Assembly (NCBI GenBank): GCA_020639155.1
Contig: JACKHF010000001.1
Span: 1,922,001 to 1,986,000 of the forward strand
From: Phycisphaeraceae bacterium
GTDB taxonomy: Bacteria > Planctomycetota > Phycisphaerae > Phycisphaerales > UBA1924
DNA: 64,000 nt
Direction: 5' to 3'
The notes below the pieces were generated by a model. It did no database searches, was not told the DNA's origin, and saw only the letters and a program-made list of their open reading frames with translations. Shown piece after piece: positions 18,670 to 26,875 of the stretch. Both the position numbers and the translations under genes were made by a program. Position 1 is the stretch's first letter; every line of letters starts with the position of its first letter.

Positions 18670-19230
18670 TTAGTCGTCGTCGTCTTCGTCATCATCTTCT
18701 TCGCCGAGATATGTGCCATCCTCAGCAACAACAAAGTCGCGTGTGCCGTCAACTTCGACCTCGTAGACTGTCTCCTTGTCCTCTGTGGACCGCTCAAGTT
18801 CCGTGATCGTCCCGCCATTCAGATTGGCAAGAATTGTTGCTTTGACGGCAGCAGGTACTTCATCGAGTGTGACATTGACATCGGTTTCATCGTCATCTTC
18901 TTCCTCATCATCGTCAATGCCATTGTCGTCGTCGTCCTGCTCGTAACCTTGAAACGTGCCATCCTCAGCAACGTCGAACTCAATGACCCCTTCGTTGCTG
19001 GTGACATCCACCTCGTATAGCACTTCCCCATGATCAGTGGTGCGTTCGATCTCTTGAATCGTGCCTCCATTGAGATGCGCGTTGATTGTGTCCTGCACAG
19101 CAGCAGGGCATTGGGCGAGTGTGACAATCTCGTCACTATCTGCATGACGCTGATACGCAGTAAAGCCCACAGCAGCGCCTGCCGCAGCAAGAAGCGCACA
19201 TGTGATTCCGATGGTGGTGATGGTTTTCAT
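18670..19230 (-). CDS. Exported PepSY-like duplicated protein with Asp-rich linker and tail
   Basis: 186 residues. A signal anchor or peptide (about 1-25) precedes two copies of a module of about 60 residues. Each runs from P-A-A-V-x-x-T-I-x-A(N)-x-L-N-G-G-T-I to ER(S/T)T(E)D and VAEDGT(F/Y). This matches the PepSY-like (DUF2874-type) family of small periplasmic proteins. A run of Asp and Glu joins the two modules (about 98-118) and another forms the C-terminus (EEDDDEDDDD). Such acidic stretches could bind Ca or other cations. The gene lies 116 nt upstream of the response regulator-kinase pair on the same strand. A role as signal modulator or output of that system is plausible but unproven. 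Confidence 0.75.
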   Translation of the reverse strand: MKTITTIGITCALLAAAGAAVGFTAYQRHADSDEIVTLAQCPAAVQDTINAHLNGGTIQEIERTTDHGEVLYEVDVTSNEGVIEFDVAEDGTFQGYEQDDDDNGIDDDEEEDDDETDVNVTLDEVPAAVKATILANLNGGTITELERSTEDKETVYEVEVDGTRDFVVAEDGTYLGEEDDDEDDDD

Positions 19231-19429
19231 CGCTGGTCCCTCCGTTGTGCATCGGGTGGCGTTACGTGAACCACCCCGGTTGTCATGGGCATATCATCGT
19301 CGAAAACGACCCCAAAAGCATGATGGGAAGATGACACCGCCCCGGAAATGTGCCCAGCATTGCCCGCTGAGATAGATTATCCAAAAAACCGGATGGATGG
19401 CGTGCAGGATGCGCCATGCTGCGCGATAA

Positions 19430-20785
19430 CTACACCGTGTGCAGTGGTGTTGTCTCTAGATCGGTCACGCGATTTTTTCGCGCCGAACGCAAACCGAGTC
19501 CGAGCAGGGTCGAAACAATCAACAACACAAGCCCGATTGCTGTCCAGACGAAGATACCCGATGGCGTTGCGTGCTCATCCGGTGCGAGGGCAGTTGGTGA
19601 TCGAATGACGTGTTCGCAGAGACTGGCGACGATAACACACGCAGGCCCGATTGCGATACCGCATCCGATCAAGGCTTCGTGCTTGCCGGCCGCTTCGACC
19701 TTGGCGCTCCCGACTTCCATCGCATAGTTGAGTGCTGCGGTGTAGATGATCCCAATGCCGATGCCCAGCAAGGACAAGGCTGCAACGAGCATGATCACCG
19801 CAGTTGTTTCTGACAACCCCAGACGCATCAACTCAGGAGAAAGCACGCTGAGAACAAATCCGCCCATAAGAAGTGCCGCTGCAACCCACGGCACACTCCA
19901 CTTGCCGTGCCATCCAGCCCAGATACCCATCAGCACGAAGGGGCCGATACGAGTTGCAGCCCAGATGGATTCGGCTGGTGTGTGCCAGTTCTTTGCAACG
20001 TGGAGTCTGTCGAGCACGAACGGGAGTACCGCGCTTATTGCGCTTGCAACGATATAACTTGCAAACAACTGGAATCTGAAGACGACGAGCAGTTTCCGCT
20101 CATTTGCCACAACATCAGCTGGCATGTTTGGTGCAACATCGTCGTTTGCCAGCCCGTGTGCTGGATGCTTCGGAAGCATCAGCACAAATGGGACAACAAA
20201 CAGATTGCTTAGTCCAACGATCCAGAAAGAAGCCGTCGGTGCTTGCTTGATCAATGGTGCGATCAACAGCAATCCAGCGATCAGCGTTCCTGCCCAGGTG
20301 AAGTTGAACTTGCCCGTCGTTCGCTTGAGTTGCGCCTTTGTTCTACCACCCGTAAGATATGACTCGACGGTCGGCCACAACACACCGAGCGGAATGTTGT
20401 ACATTCCAGCAAAGAGAAACATCGGCCATTCCTGGTTGTGATCACCGGCGTAATACAGACCAGTCGCAACACACATGGCAGACATCAGAACTGTGACGAT
20501 CAAAAGGCATGCGCGTGCGCTGAGCCTGAATCGCTGCGCGTACTCCAGGATCTCGTGCGCGAAGAACGCTGCTGGGATGTAGGTGATGCCCATGACAAGG
20601 CCGAGCAGCCCGGTCTTCCATTGATCGCCGTGCCCGTAGTCGAACTGGCTGTTTGCGATAAAGAACACGCCGTTGGTGACAATACCGGTCGAGAGACTGC
20701 CGAGCGCCGTGATACCAAGCACGCCAGTAAGCGAGGCGGGCTGCTCCGCGGTATGTGCAGGGTATTTCTCAGGAGCGTTCTGCAT
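19430..20785 (-). CDS. MFS-type transporter
   Basis: 451 residues from the ATG at 20785. The open frame extends to 20956, but that extension is the antisense of the tRNA gene and is rejected. About twelve hydrophobic segments are seen, starting with LTGVLGITALGSLSTGIVTNGVFFI, in two halves separated by a loop near residues 200-225 (LPKHPAHGLANDD). This is the architecture of the major facilitator superfamily. It is an inner-membrane secondary transporter. The sequence does not identify the substrate. It is divergent from the tRNA gene and stands alone. Confidence 0.75.
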   Translation of the reverse strand: MQNAPEKYPAHTAEQPASLTGVLGITALGSLSTGIVTNGVFFIANSQFDYGHGDQWKTGLLGLVMGITYIPAAFFAHEILEYAQRFRLSARACLLIVTVLMSAMCVATGLYYAGDHNQEWPMFLFAGMYNIPLGVLWPTVESYLTGGRTKAQLKRTTGKFNFTWAGTLIAGLLLIAPLIKQAPTASFWIVGLSNLFVVPFVLMLPKHPAHGLANDDVAPNMPADVVANERKLLVVFRFQLFASYIVASAISAVLPFVLDRLHVAKNWHTPAESIWAATRIGPFVLMGIWAGWHGKWSVPWVAAALLMGGFVLSVLSPELMRLGLSETTAVIMLVAALSLLGIGIGIIYTAALNYAMEVGSAKVEAAGKHEALIGCGIAIGPACVIVASLCEHVIRSPTALAPDEHATPSGIFVWTAIGLVLLIVSTLLGLGLRSARKNRVTDLETTPLHTV

Positions 20786-20836
20786 GTCGAGGGTGGGGCT
20801 GGTGTGAAAAAGCGTGCAGAGTAGTGGTGCGGATGT

Positions 20837-20865
20837 TTGCTTCGGCTGATGATCGATCGTAGCAT
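20837..20865 (+). promoter_or_regulatory. Candidate promoter of the tRNA-Arg gene
   Basis: TTGCTT and TAGCAT, each matching the sigma-70 consensus at four of six positions, are separated by 17 nt. Transcription would start about 12 nt before the mature tRNA. Supported by position and spacing only. Confidence 0.3.
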
Positions 20866-20883
20866 CGGCGGACGTGTTTTCGT

Positions 20884-20957
20884 GTGCCCGTAGCTCAATT
20901 GGATAGAGCGTTGGCCTCCGAAGCCAAAGGTTGCAGGTTCGATTCCCGCCGGGCACG
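20884..20957 (+). tRNA. tRNA-Arg (anticodon CCG)
   Basis: The 74-nt sequence folds as a cloverleaf. The acceptor stem GTGCCCG (20884-20890) pairs fully with CGGGCAC (20950-20956). The D stem is GCTC/GAGC, the anticodon stem TTGGC/GCCAA with loop CTCCGAA giving anticodon CCG (decodes CGG), and the T loop is TTCGATT. The T stem GCAGG/CCCGC has one A-C mismatch in the middle. The discriminator is G and CCA is not encoded. Confidence 0.93.
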
Positions 20958-20965
20958 TTCTTCGC

Positions 20966-22684
20966 TTAATCGTTGTTGTCGGACAGTTTGAATCTGTGCG
21001 CGATAGGGAAGCGCCTGCCGTACCCGAACGCCTTTCCGGTCACCTTCAATCCGGTTGCCATCTGCTTGCGTTTGTACTCGTTGATACGGATGCGTCTGAC
21101 GATGCGCTGAACTTCTGAAAGAGCAATGCCGGTTTGTGTTGCAATCGACTGCTCGTCGAGCGCGTGCTCAATATGCAACTCGACAATCGCGTCGAGGTCG
21201 GCGTACTTCATCAGATCCGCTTCGTCGGTCTGGTCCGGCGCAAGCTCGGCGCTCGGTGGCTTGTCGATGACCTGCTGCGGAATCGGTGGATATGCAAACC
21301 CGAGGCGCGCGTGGTGCTCATTTAGATACCGCGACAGATCCCACACGCGTGTCTTGACGAGATCGGAGATTGGCGCGAGCCCGCCGCACATGTCGCCGTA
21401 GAGTGTGCAGTATCCCACGGCGATCTCTGACTTGTTGCCCGTTGTGAGGACGAGCGACCTTGGGATGCGGTTTGAGATTGTCATCAGTACCAGTCCGCGC
21501 GCACGTGCCTGGATGTTCTGCTCGGCAAGGTCAGGTGAGACAGCGCCAATACGCGGCTGGTGGAGTAAATCAAACGGCGCATCGAGTGTTGCCCGTATGC
21601 CGATAAATGCATCTGCAATTGGTGCTTCGATGTATTGCACGCCGAGTGCATTGGCTTGCGTTCGTGCATCGGTGAGGCTGTGTGCCGAGCTGTACGGCCC
21701 AGGCATCGCGACGCAGATGACACTCTCAGGCCCAAGTGCCCTCGCAGCGAGTGCCGCTACCAGCGCAGAGTCGATCCCGCCCGAGAGTCCGATGATGACC
21801 TTCTCGTGCCCCGTCTTTGCGCAGTACTCGTGGATGCCGAACGGGAGCGCGTGCGCGAGCTCGTCGAGGTCATCCATCTGCGTGTGGGTTGATACCTTTG
21901 TGCCATCAACATCGAGCACAACGATGTCTTCTGCAAACGCGCCGCACTGGTGGATCGTTGTGCCATCTGGCGAAACGAGCGATGATCTGCCATCGAAGAT
22001 GATCTCGTCATGTGCGCCAACGAGGTTGACAGATGCGACGTGCACACTGTGCCGCCTGGCATGATCACAGAGTATCCGCGTGTGCTTTGCGTGCTTGCCA
22101 ATAACATACGGGCTTGCCGAGAGTGAGACGATAAGCTCAGCGCCCGTTGAGCCATCCGGTTGAGTATCGCAAAGCGCATGAACGGGGTCTTGTCTTCCCG
22201 CGTATCGGTGCTCGCTGCCTGCGTCCCTGCCGAACCAGAGATCCTCGCAGATGCACACGCCAACGCGAAGACCGGCACACTCAAAGATACATGGCTCGTC
22301 GCCGTGCGCGTAGAACCTGTCCTCATCGAAGACGTCGTATGTCGGGAGCAAACGCTTTGCGTAGGTTGCAATGCGCGAGCCGTTGCGGTACACAAGTGCA
22401 GCGTTGTGCGCTCTGCCGTGCTCGCCCACAACAAGGCTGCCAATCGCGAAGGTGAGATCGGCCGGTGCATGCTGTGCCAGAGCATCTGCTGCGTGCTCAC
22501 ACGCATGGACAAATCCGCGTTCGAACACGAGATCCTTGTGCGGATAGGCTGAGACCGCCAGTTCGGGGAACACAACAAGATCCGCGCCCGCATCCGATGC
22601 GCTGTTCAGCATCTCCAGTGCGCGTGCAGTGTTTCCAGCAATGTCAGCGACGGTCGGGTTGAGCTGCGCAAGTGCGATCTTCAT
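20966..22684 (-). CDS. nadE: Glutamine-dependent NAD+ synthetase
   Basis: 572 residues, the normal size of the two-domain enzyme. The N-terminal nitrilase-like glutaminase (about 1-265) shows the Glu of VVFPELAVSAYPHKDL, and Cys146 in CICEDLWF. It releases ammonia from glutamine. The C-terminal synthetase domain (about 285-560) has the ATP-pyrophosphatase loop LSGGIDSALVAALA, the TTGNKSEIAVGY motif and a DLVKTRVWDL segment. It adenylates and amidates nicotinate adenine dinucleotide to NAD in the cytoplasm. It ends close to the tRNA gene on the opposite strand and is probably cotranscribed with nothing obvious. Confidence is high. Confidence 0.96.
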   Translation of the reverse strand: MKIALAQLNPTVADIAGNTARALEMLNSASDAGADLVVFPELAVSAYPHKDLVFERGFVHACEHAADALAQHAPADLTFAIGSLVVGEHGRAHNAALVYRNGSRIATYAKRLLPTYDVFDEDRFYAHGDEPCIFECAGLRVGVCICEDLWFGRDAGSEHRYAGRQDPVHALCDTQPDGSTGAELIVSLSASPYVIGKHAKHTRILCDHARRHSVHVASVNLVGAHDEIIFDGRSSLVSPDGTTIHQCGAFAEDIVVLDVDGTKVSTHTQMDDLDELAHALPFGIHEYCAKTGHEKVIIGLSGGIDSALVAALAARALGPESVICVAMPGPYSSAHSLTDARTQANALGVQYIEAPIADAFIGIRATLDAPFDLLHQPRIGAVSPDLAEQNIQARARGLVLMTISNRIPRSLVLTTGNKSEIAVGYCTLYGDMCGGLAPISDLVKTRVWDLSRYLNEHHARLGFAYPPIPQQVIDKPPSAELAPDQTDEADLMKYADLDAIVELHIEHALDEQSIATQTGIALSEVQRIVRRIRINEYKRKQMATGLKVTGKAFGYGRRFPIAHRFKLSDNND

Positions 22685-22702
22685 GTGATGAGATAGTAGT
22701 GG

Positions 22703-23239
22703 TCAGGAGCCTGCTTTGTTCTGTTCGTACTCGCGAATCTGATCGACAACATCACCGATGAGATCATTCGGCACGGGCACAGTGAGATGGTACTGGGTGA
22801 TCATGGGTGTTGCAGGATCGCTGCCAAACAGTTCGATGACACCAGAGCCTCTGCACAGTCCATAGCTCTCCGAATCGAGCAGCTCATCAAACCATGCGAC
22901 CTTGCCGTTGGCGCTCAACTGCACGGTCCGATCATGCGGCACAAATGTCCAACCACGCCCCTGATCAAAGAACGGTTTGGCGTACGCGAGAAAGTCAGCT
23001 TTGGTCCAGTGTTCGGTCGCGTCGGTGCCCATGAAAATGCCATTGTCAGCAATCGCGCCGAAGTAGTTCTTCTCGTCTGCCCGCGAGGCTGCTTTATGCC
23101 AGTCATCAAGCACTTTGTTGACCTGCTTGATCTCAAGGCGTTCGCCTATGTTGATGTTTGTGCTGACACTTGCACATCCGGCAAGGAGCGTTGTTGCAAT
23201 ACAACCGATGGCAAAGACTGGAAAGAGAGATCGAAGCAT
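22703..23239 (-). CDS. Lipoprotein with NTF2/SnoaL-like domain
   Basis: 178 residues. The N-terminus has a signal peptide with lipobox LLAGC (Cys22). Residues about 38-165 resemble the SnoaL/NTF2-like cone fold used by ketosteroid isomerase-like and putative nuclear-transport-factor-like proteins (VLDDWHKAASRADEKNYFGAIADNGIFMGTD, then HWTKADFLAYAKPFF). An envelope location is expected. No catalytic pair can be assigned. It lies 12 nt after the M61 peptidase gene on the same strand, so they may be cotranscribed, although a shared role is not evident. Confidence 0.75.
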   Translation of the reverse strand: MLRSLFPVFAIGCIATTLLAGCASVSTNINIGERLEIKQVNKVLDDWHKAASRADEKNYFGAIADNGIFMGTDATEHWTKADFLAYAKPFFDQGRGWTFVPHDRTVQLSANGKVAWFDELLDSESYGLCRGSGVIELFGSDPATPMITQYHLTVPVPNDLIGDVVDQIREYEQNKAGS

Positions 23240-23250
23240 ACTGTGTCCTT

Positions 23251-25149
23251 TTACTCTGGTTGGTCATCGTCGTTGTCCGTGTCAGCATCGGGTTTGTTGG
23301 GCCAGTCGAGTTTCAACCAGTCCTCGTACATTGCAACCTGTGATGCAGTAGGATTATTCATCCGTTTGATTTCCCAGCGACCCGTGTTGCGGGATCCTGC
23401 AGGAAACGTGACATGCACCAGTTCGCCGTGACGGAACATTGTCACCACAACATCGTCACCGGGTTCGAGGTCGTCAATCGCATCGTTGACACTGCCCGAT
23501 ACGCGTTTGTTATTGACTGCAACAATCTCGTCATCCACGACGATGCCAGCATCAAATGCTGGTCCATCAGATGCAACAGACGATACCTTCCATGTTCCGT
23601 TGGATTCGTTCGCGTTAATGCCAACATACGCCTCAACACGATCGCTTGACCGTGCAAGCTCAAGCCCAACATTCTGCAATGCTTCAACCAGCGGAAGATC
23701 AGTCGTGCCGTTGACGAAAACTTCAAAGAAGCTGTCCATTGGCTTGCCAGCGATATGCTCGACAACACCCTGAAAATCAGCTTCTGTATACCCCGGACCC
23801 GGCTGAGGGAACCTCTCATACATGGTGTGCATGACATCGTCAAGTGATTTCGCGTTGCCGGTGCTAGCACGGATTTCCATGTCCAGTAGCAGGCTCACCA
23901 TTGCGCCCTTCGTATAGAACGACACGGTGGTGTTGGCAGAGTCAGGCCAGGATGCGTTGAACTTGATCCACGCGTCATAGCTCGATTCTGCGAGGCTCTG
24001 CACCTTTGCACCGGGGCGATTGAGCACGTAGTTATGACCACCGACGATCCGCCGGAAATACTCGCTTGTATCAATCAATCCGGCGCGAACGAGCATGAGG
24101 TCGTCGTAATAACTTGTCGTCCCCTCGGCAATCCAGAGCTGTGTCGTGTAGTTCTCTTTCTCATAGTCGTACGGTGTAATACCCGCGGGCCGGAACTGCT
24201 TGACGTTCCACGTGTGGAAGAACTCATGGCTGACAAGCCCTAGAAAACCGTTATACCGGTTCCCTCGCGAGAACCCGTGTGAAGTCTGCATGATGGTCGA
24301 GTTCAGATGCTCGGTCCCGCCACCGATGCCGTTACCAACGTGCAGCAGGAAGATGTACCGGCTGTAGGGGAATGAACCGAAGATGTCGTGCGCGTGCTCG
24401 ACAATCTTTGTGAAGTCCTCGATCAACTCCTCGCGGTCGTATTCCGGCTCGCCGGGCTCATCCGACCAGATCGCAAGCTGATGTGGTGTGTCAAGCACCT
24501 CGAACTCGATGAGATCAAACGTGCCGAGTTCGATCGGTGAATCTACGAGCACGTCATAGTTCGCTGCCTTGACTTGGTTTGATTTGGATCTATCCGCTTC
24601 GAGTCCGGTTGCAATCTTCCAGGTCTCAGGCATGTCAAAGTACACTGTACACGGGTTGTCGCGTGCGTCGGGAGCCATCATGAACACGGCTGACCCCGAA
24701 AGGAACGCGTGTGATGCATCAATGTGCCGGGTTCGGGTGTTGAGACTGTTCGCATAGATCTCGTACCAGACGGTGATCTCCTTTGCACCGTTCGTCTCAA
24801 TCCGCCACGCACTCTTGCGAATTTTGCTGTACTTCAACTGCTTGTAGTCGTACGTGTCTACGCCGCCCACTGCCTTGAAGGAGCGGACAGTGCCTGCAAA
24901 GTCCAGAATCTCGTACCTGCCTGGCCTCCACGTCGGCATGATGACGTCGATCGTGTCGGTATCGATGCCTCGGATCTGCATGGTTATCAGGCACGTCTGC
25001 GTCTGCGGCTTATTGAGTGAAACGTGGTAATGGACGGTGGGGCCGTCGGCGCGAGTAGGCGTTGCGAGACTGGATAGCGCAGCCAAAGTCATGAGAACTG
25101 ACACGACGAACGACTGGCGTATTCTGCGTGCGAAACAGTGTGGTGTCAT
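23251..25149 (-). CDS. M61-family glycyl aminopeptidase-like metallopeptidase with PDZ domain
   Basis: 632 residues from ATG 25149, which gives a proper signal peptide (cleavage near PTRA). The frame is open 17 codons further. Residues about 35-230 are the N-terminal beta domain of M61 peptidases (VHYHVSLNKPQ, YEILDFAGTVRSF). The zinc site is HEFFHTWNVKQFRP with His308, Glu309 and His312, followed by WIAEGTTSYYDDL with the third ligand Glu. A PDZ domain (about 535-605; GPAFDAGIVVDDEIVAVNN) ends the protein. A Glu/Asp-rich tail follows. It is likely a secreted or periplasmic aminopeptidase. The NTF2-like lipoprotein gene follows at 12 nt. Confidence 0.9.
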   Translation of the reverse strand: MTPHCFARRIRQSFVVSVLMTLAALSSLATPTRADGPTVHYHVSLNKPQTQTCLITMQIRGIDTDTIDVIMPTWRPGRYEILDFAGTVRSFKAVGGVDTYDYKQLKYSKIRKSAWRIETNGAKEITVWYEIYANSLNTRTRHIDASHAFLSGSAVFMMAPDARDNPCTVYFDMPETWKIATGLEADRSKSNQVKAANYDVLVDSPIELGTFDLIEFEVLDTPHQLAIWSDEPGEPEYDREELIEDFTKIVEHAHDIFGSFPYSRYIFLLHVGNGIGGGTEHLNSTIMQTSHGFSRGNRYNGFLGLVSHEFFHTWNVKQFRPAGITPYDYEKENYTTQLWIAEGTTSYYDDLMLVRAGLIDTSEYFRRIVGGHNYVLNRPGAKVQSLAESSYDAWIKFNASWPDSANTTVSFYTKGAMVSLLLDMEIRASTGNAKSLDDVMHTMYERFPQPGPGYTEADFQGVVEHIAGKPMDSFFEVFVNGTTDLPLVEALQNVGLELARSSDRVEAYVGINANESNGTWKVSSVASDGPAFDAGIVVDDEIVAVNNKRVSGSVNDAIDDLEPGDDVVVTMFRHGELVHVTFPAGSRNTGRWEIKRMNNPTASQVAMYEDWLKLDWPNKPDADTDNDDDQPE

Positions 25150-25261
25150 GTGTGGAGTGTAGCGGTTTTTGATGCTGTGTGTCGCTTGAACTGTCACCAC
25201 AATGTATCATGGTAGGTAAATGAACGGATAGCGAGCAGGATGTACTAAAGCGAGGTGGTTT

Positions 25262-26074
25262 GTGACACAGGTCTGGCTTCGTTCTCGGCAAAGCAGCAGA
25301 GTATTAATTGGGATGGTGCACGTCCACGCAACGCCGGGCTCGCCGCACGCGACGATGCCGGTCGATCAGATTGTCGATCGTGCGGTTCAGGACGCGAAAG
25401 CGATACGCGATGCGGGGTTCAATGCGATCGCGATCGAGAACATGCACGATCGTCCGTATCTGAACATCCACACGCCGGTTGTCACCGCGGTCATGACGCG
25501 TGTGGCGTTCGCGATTAGGGAAGTGATTGGCGATATGCCGCTGGGTGTGCAGGTGCTCTCGCGTGGGGAGAAGGAGGCGATGGCTGTCTGCCTCGCTGCT
25601 GGCGGGTCGTTTATCCGTTGCGAGAACTTCGCGTATGCGCACATCGCCGACGAGGGATTGATGATTGAAGCGAGCGCGGGTGATCTGCTTCGCTATAGAA
25701 AATCGGTCGGGGCAGAAAACATTCAGATCTTCGCCGATGTGAAGAAGAAACACGCGTGCCACGCGATCACGAGCGATCTGTCTCTCGCAGAAGCTGCGCA
25801 CGGGATGGAGTTCTTCGGCGCAGACGGGATTATTGTGACCGGCGCTGCGACCGGAAAACAGACCAACGTGAGCGATATTCAGGAAGCACGAAATGCAGTC
25901 GATGTGCCGGTGCTCGTTGGTTCCGGCGCAACACCTGAAACACTCGGTGCACTGTTTGAGCACGCGGACGGTGTTATCGTTGGATCGTGGATCAAACGCG
26001 ACGGGTTCTGGGAAAACGATGTCGATGAAGCCCGCGCACGCGAGATGGTCAGAGCACGCGACGCACTGCGGTAG
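25262..26074 (+). CDS. BtpA/SgcQ-family TIM-barrel protein
   Basis: 270 residues. IGMVHVHATPGSP near residue 16, IENMHDRPYL near 58 and the C-terminal VLVGSGATPETLGALFEHADGVIVGSWIK are the signatures of the BtpA/SgcQ family. These are TIM-barrel proteins known from photosystem I biogenesis in cyanobacteria and as putative sugar-metabolism proteins elsewhere. This organism shows no photosynthesis genes in the window, so a metabolic enzyme is more likely. The reaction is unknown. It is convergent with yidD, with 16 nt between the stops and no obvious terminator. Confidence 0.85.
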   Translation: MTQVWLRSRQSSRVLIGMVHVHATPGSPHATMPVDQIVDRAVQDAKAIRDAGFNAIAIENMHDRPYLNIHTPVVTAVMTRVAFAIREVIGDMPLGVQVLSRGEKEAMAVCLAAGGSFIRCENFAYAHIADEGLMIEASAGDLLRYRKSVGAENIQIFADVKKKHACHAITSDLSLAEAAHGMEFFGADGIIVTGAATGKQTNVSDIQEARNAVDVPVLVGSGATPETLGALFEHADGVIVGSWIKRDGFWENDVDEARAREMVRARDALR

Positions 26075-26090
26075 TTATCTGCCATTGGGA

Positions 26091-26438
26091 TCACGCGTCC
26101 TTCGGCACCGGCACGGGGTCGTACCCGCTCCTGCCGCCGGGTCTGCAACTGAGGATGCGACGCGCTGAGAGCATGCTCCCCCTGACAGGCCCGTAGTCGC
26201 ACAAGGCGCGGAATGAGTACCTGCTGCACGTTGGGCGGAACCGGCACTGTCCACCCACAACGAATGACAGACTGCTCTGGTACATCCAGATAATGACCAG
26301 GAGTGGGAAGCTCAACACAACGTGGCGTTTTCCTTGAGATGAGAGCGACGACCACGCGGGAAGTCGTGAGAATCCTCTCGTTTTCATGTCTTCAGCGGGG
26401 ATGTTCGCGTCGTGCGATGAACTGCCGTGTGCGCACAT
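26091..26438 (-). CDS. yidD: Membrane protein insertion efficiency factor YidD
   Basis: 115 residues from an ATG that shares one base with the rnpA stop (TAATG), so translation is coupled. A shorter start at 26387 is possible. A hydrophobic N-terminal segment is followed by CRFRPTCSRYSFRAL, then RRILSCRPGG and GYDPVP. These are the three conserved Cys motifs of YidD/DUF37. The protein is a small membrane-associated factor that assists YidC-dependent insertion. The pairing with rnpA is the classical one. The unusually long N-terminus (about 35 residues before the conserved core) is odd. Confidence 0.92.
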   Translation of the reverse strand: MCAHGSSSHDANIPAEDMKTRGFSRLPAWSSLSSQGKRHVVLSFPLLVIIWMYQSSLSFVVGGQCRFRPTCSRYSFRALCDYGPVRGSMLSARRILSCRPGGRSGYDPVPVPKDA

Positions 26439-26875
26439 TACGAGTCATCCTCTGTGCGGAGACGCTTGTTCCAGAGTGCGTGCAATGCGTTTGCTGCTCT
26501 GGTGAACGACTCGCGATATCCGTTGATGCGCTGCAACTCGTGCTGGCGCACCTGCACGATGAAGTCGTACCCGGTTCCGTTTGTATTCAGTGGAATCGAC
26601 GCATGCTCGTGGCGGAACACTTCCCGCAGCAGGCGCTTGATGCGGTTGCGTTTCACAGCGTTCCCAACGCGCCTGCCTACAGATAATCCCAATCTGTGAT
26701 GGTCGAGCGTATTCGGTGCAGCGAATACAACGATCGCGCCGTGCGGCTTGCGTGCGCGTGACGCGAACACATGCTGATAGTCCCGGTTGCGCGACAATCG
26801 ATGCCGGGCACGAAACACGAACGAGCGAGGTTCATCCGCGTGTTGTTTTAACTGGTTGTGGTCGACTGTGTTCAT
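26438..26875 (-). CDS. rnpA: Ribonuclease P protein component
   Basis: 145 residues from ATG 26875, which overlaps the stop of the upstream peptidase gene (ATGA). The open frame continues 20 codons more. After a variable leader come FRARHRLSRNRDYQHVF, the strand VFAAPNTLDHHRLGLSVGRRVG, and the signature NAVKRNRIKRLLREVFR. This is the basic helix that binds RNase P RNA for tRNA 5' maturation. yidD follows in TAATG overlap. rpmH, normally just upstream, is replaced here by a dipeptidase gene. Confidence 0.95.
   Translation of the reverse strand: MNTVDHNQLKQHADEPRSFVFRARHRLSRNRDYQHVFASRARKPHGAIVVFAAPNTLDHHRLGLSVGRRVGNAVKRNRIKRLLREVFRHEHASIPLNTNGTGYDFIVQVRQHELQRINGYRESFTRAANALHALWNKRLRTEDDS

Noticed and set aside
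20786..20956. N-terminal extension of the MFS transporter frame
   Set aside because: It is the reverse complement of the tRNA-Arg gene and carries no MFS features.
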